This document shows positions 4,418 to 5,474 of a stretch of 5,474 bases of DNA, piece by piece. Each line of letters begins with the position of its first letter. The first letter of the stretch is position 1. Origin of the DNA: Nitrososphaeria archaeon (GTDB taxonomy: Archaea > Thermoproteota > Nitrososphaeria > Geothermarchaeales > JDFR-13). A program made the translations under genes and the position numbers. The DNA lies in NCBI GenBank assembly GCA_027000765.1, contig JALTNJ010000110.1, positions 1 through 5,474 on the forward strand. The letters run 5' to 3'. The notes beneath the pieces were generated by a model that worked only from the letters and a program-made list of their open reading frames with translations, was not told where the DNA came from and ran no database searches.

Positions 4418-5474
4418 ATTTCCTCCCCTTTGACATACCTCCTATAAAATACATGTAGAATTATATTTCCTAATATCAGTGGAAATATAGACGTAAGTGG
4501 AATTATCCATGGTTTAAATCCAGCTACTCCCATTGCTACATTAACCATGTAATAATCTAACGCCATTAGAACCATGAATCCAGCTGATAATACTGTATAC
4601 ACTAGTCTCTGAAGGTTCTCTAAAGAAAATGAGAAAGATAGAAGTACTAATGCTGTTAGGACATATGTAGATTCATGAATGAATAACTGATATCGAGTCC
4701 CGAATCTCTCTAGGACATGGAACATGTTTACCATAAATCTATCTGGATATATTGCAACTGGCATAACAAGGGATACAAGCAATAGGAAGAATGCTAGGTA
4801 TTTTCCAGCCAACCAACGTGGATCCTGCTCCTTATCAACTTTATATATGATCAGTATCGATATCAAAAGCGAGACAAGCAGATAAATATAGGAATAATCT
4901 GGATTAATTTTCTCCGGAACTGTTGTTATTACTATTCTATTATCTGGTGACCTAGCTTCTGCAAAATAGTTTATAGGAAATAAAGTAGGTAATACCGCTA
5001 TTCTACCACCAGACTTTATCCATGGAAACCCTGGAATCGCTGCTTTCCAATATAACGCTACATCATAGTTAGAAGGATGTTCAACTTCATGAATTGATAT
5101 TAATCCAAGATATACTGTGTTAACCTTCACCTTACTAACGAACACCGTATTCCTGACGGTTTTCTTTATAAACTCAATGGCCACGTCGATGTCCTCTTCC
5201 TTAACGTCATGATCTAAATTAGGATTAATCTTGAGATAGCACCTGTCGGTATTCAAACGCTTCACGGTATCTACAAGCCCCTCCAAAGGGAAAAACTCAT
5301 CATGTGTACTATACGTAATTAGAATCGGAACATTTATCCTATCGGCAAAGTAATATGGATCTAGAGCTACATCCAATTCTTCAAGTCTACTTATATCCAT
5401 ATCTGGAGGTATAAGTGCATTAGCAACTCCTCCACTGTATATGGCATATGATAACTCTCCTGCCGCTATCATGG
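4414..5474 (-). CDS. Alpha/beta hydrolase domain fused to a five-TM membrane domain (5' end missing)
   Basis: The visible part has 352 residues, numbered from the first Met at 5472. Residues 1-105 look like the C-terminal half of an alpha/beta hydrolase: INVPILITYSTHDEFFP carries the likely acid Asp58, and LDHDV carries the likely catalytic His88. The nucleophile Ser elbow should lie upstream, so the gene almost certainly continues past the window and Met1 is probably internal. Residues 106-192 form a beta-rich connector of unknown type. About five TM helices follow (roughly 193-211, 222-243, 267-282, 289-310, 320-344). Positive loops (YKVDKEQDPRW after the first helix; YRRYVKGEE at the end) suggest an inside C-terminus and hence an outside hydrolase domain. 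A peptidase or esterase acting at the outer membrane face is possible; the substrate is unknown. It converges on the secreted-protein gene with an 11-base gap. Confidence 0.8.
   Translation of the reverse strand, partial: MIAAGELSYAIYSGGVANALIPPDMDISRLEELDVALDPYYFADRINVPILITYSTHDEFFPLEGLVDTVKRLNTDRCYLKINPNLDHDVKEEDIDVAIEFIKKTVRNTVFVSKVKVNTVYLGLISIHEVEHPSNYDVALYWKAAIPGFPWIKSGGRIAVLPTLFPINYFAEARSPDNRIVITTVPEKINPDYSYIYLLVSLLISILIIYKVDKEQDPRWLAGKYLAFFLLLVSLVMPVAIYPDRFMVNMFHVLERFGTRYQLFIHESTYVLTALVLLSFSFSLENLQRLVYTVLSAGFMVLMALDYYMVNVAMGVAGFKPWIIPLTSIFPLILGNIILHVFYRRYVKGEEI

Noticed and set aside
5470..5472. ATG at 5472 (minus strand) as the true start of the hydrolase gene
   Set aside because: The hydrolase domain lacks its nucleophile region and begins mid-fold, so this Met is probably internal and the gene runs off the window.
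1..5474. CRISPR arrays, insertion sequences, tRNA or rRNA genes
   Set aside because: No spaced long repeats, terminal inverted repeats, transposase-like frames or cloverleaf-type conserved boxes were seen. The only clear short repeats are the TTGTTCC copies, far too short and closely spaced for CRISPR.

Overview
The window looks like thermophilic archaeal DNA, most likely Thermoproteota (crenarchaeal), though the lineage cannot be fixed from 5.5 kb. The evidence is AT-rich TATA-type promoters instead of -35/-10 boxes, a strong GAGGTGAT ribosome site, very short intergenic gaps, frequent AGA/AGG and ATA codons mixed with CGN arginine codons, and gene families typical of archaea (a COG2512-like membrane-anchored winged-helix protein and a sequon-rich secreted protein).

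Layout: (1) 60-1319 (+), an acyl-CoA dehydrogenase whose catalytic glutamate appears to sit in the IVD/LCAD position. (2) 1316-1798 (-), a hemerythrin-like HHE iron-binding protein that converges on gene 1; the two stop codons share one CTAG palindrome. (3) 1799-1922, a divergent promoter region. (4) 1923-2789 (+), a two-TM protein with an outside beta-rich domain and a C-terminal cytoplasmic winged helix, probably a membrane-bound transcription regulator. (5) 2790-2896, an intergenic region with a perfect 10-bp palindrome and three TTGTTCC copies spaced exactly 11 bp apart, just upstream of a TATA-like box. (6) 2897-4402 (+), an unrecognised secreted all-helical protein with a duplicated 65-residue module, a His/Asp/Glu-rich linker and 13 N-glycosylation sequons. 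(7) 4414-5474 (-), the 3' part of a gene for an alpha/beta hydrolase domain followed by about five TM helices; its 5' end lies beyond the window.

The most interesting unit is 1923-4402. A membrane-anchored DNA-binding protein with a sensor-like outside domain is followed, on the same strand, by a secreted repeat protein whose promoter carries helically phased repeats. A simple hypothesis is that the regulator senses an envelope or extracellular state and controls the secreted protein through the TTGTTCC array. This is inference; only the architecture and the repeats are seen directly. The acyl-CoA dehydrogenase and HHE genes look like ordinary metabolic genes with no visible link to this pair. 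No RNA genes, mobile elements or CRISPR arrays were seen, and no gene-free stretch exceeds about 125 bases.
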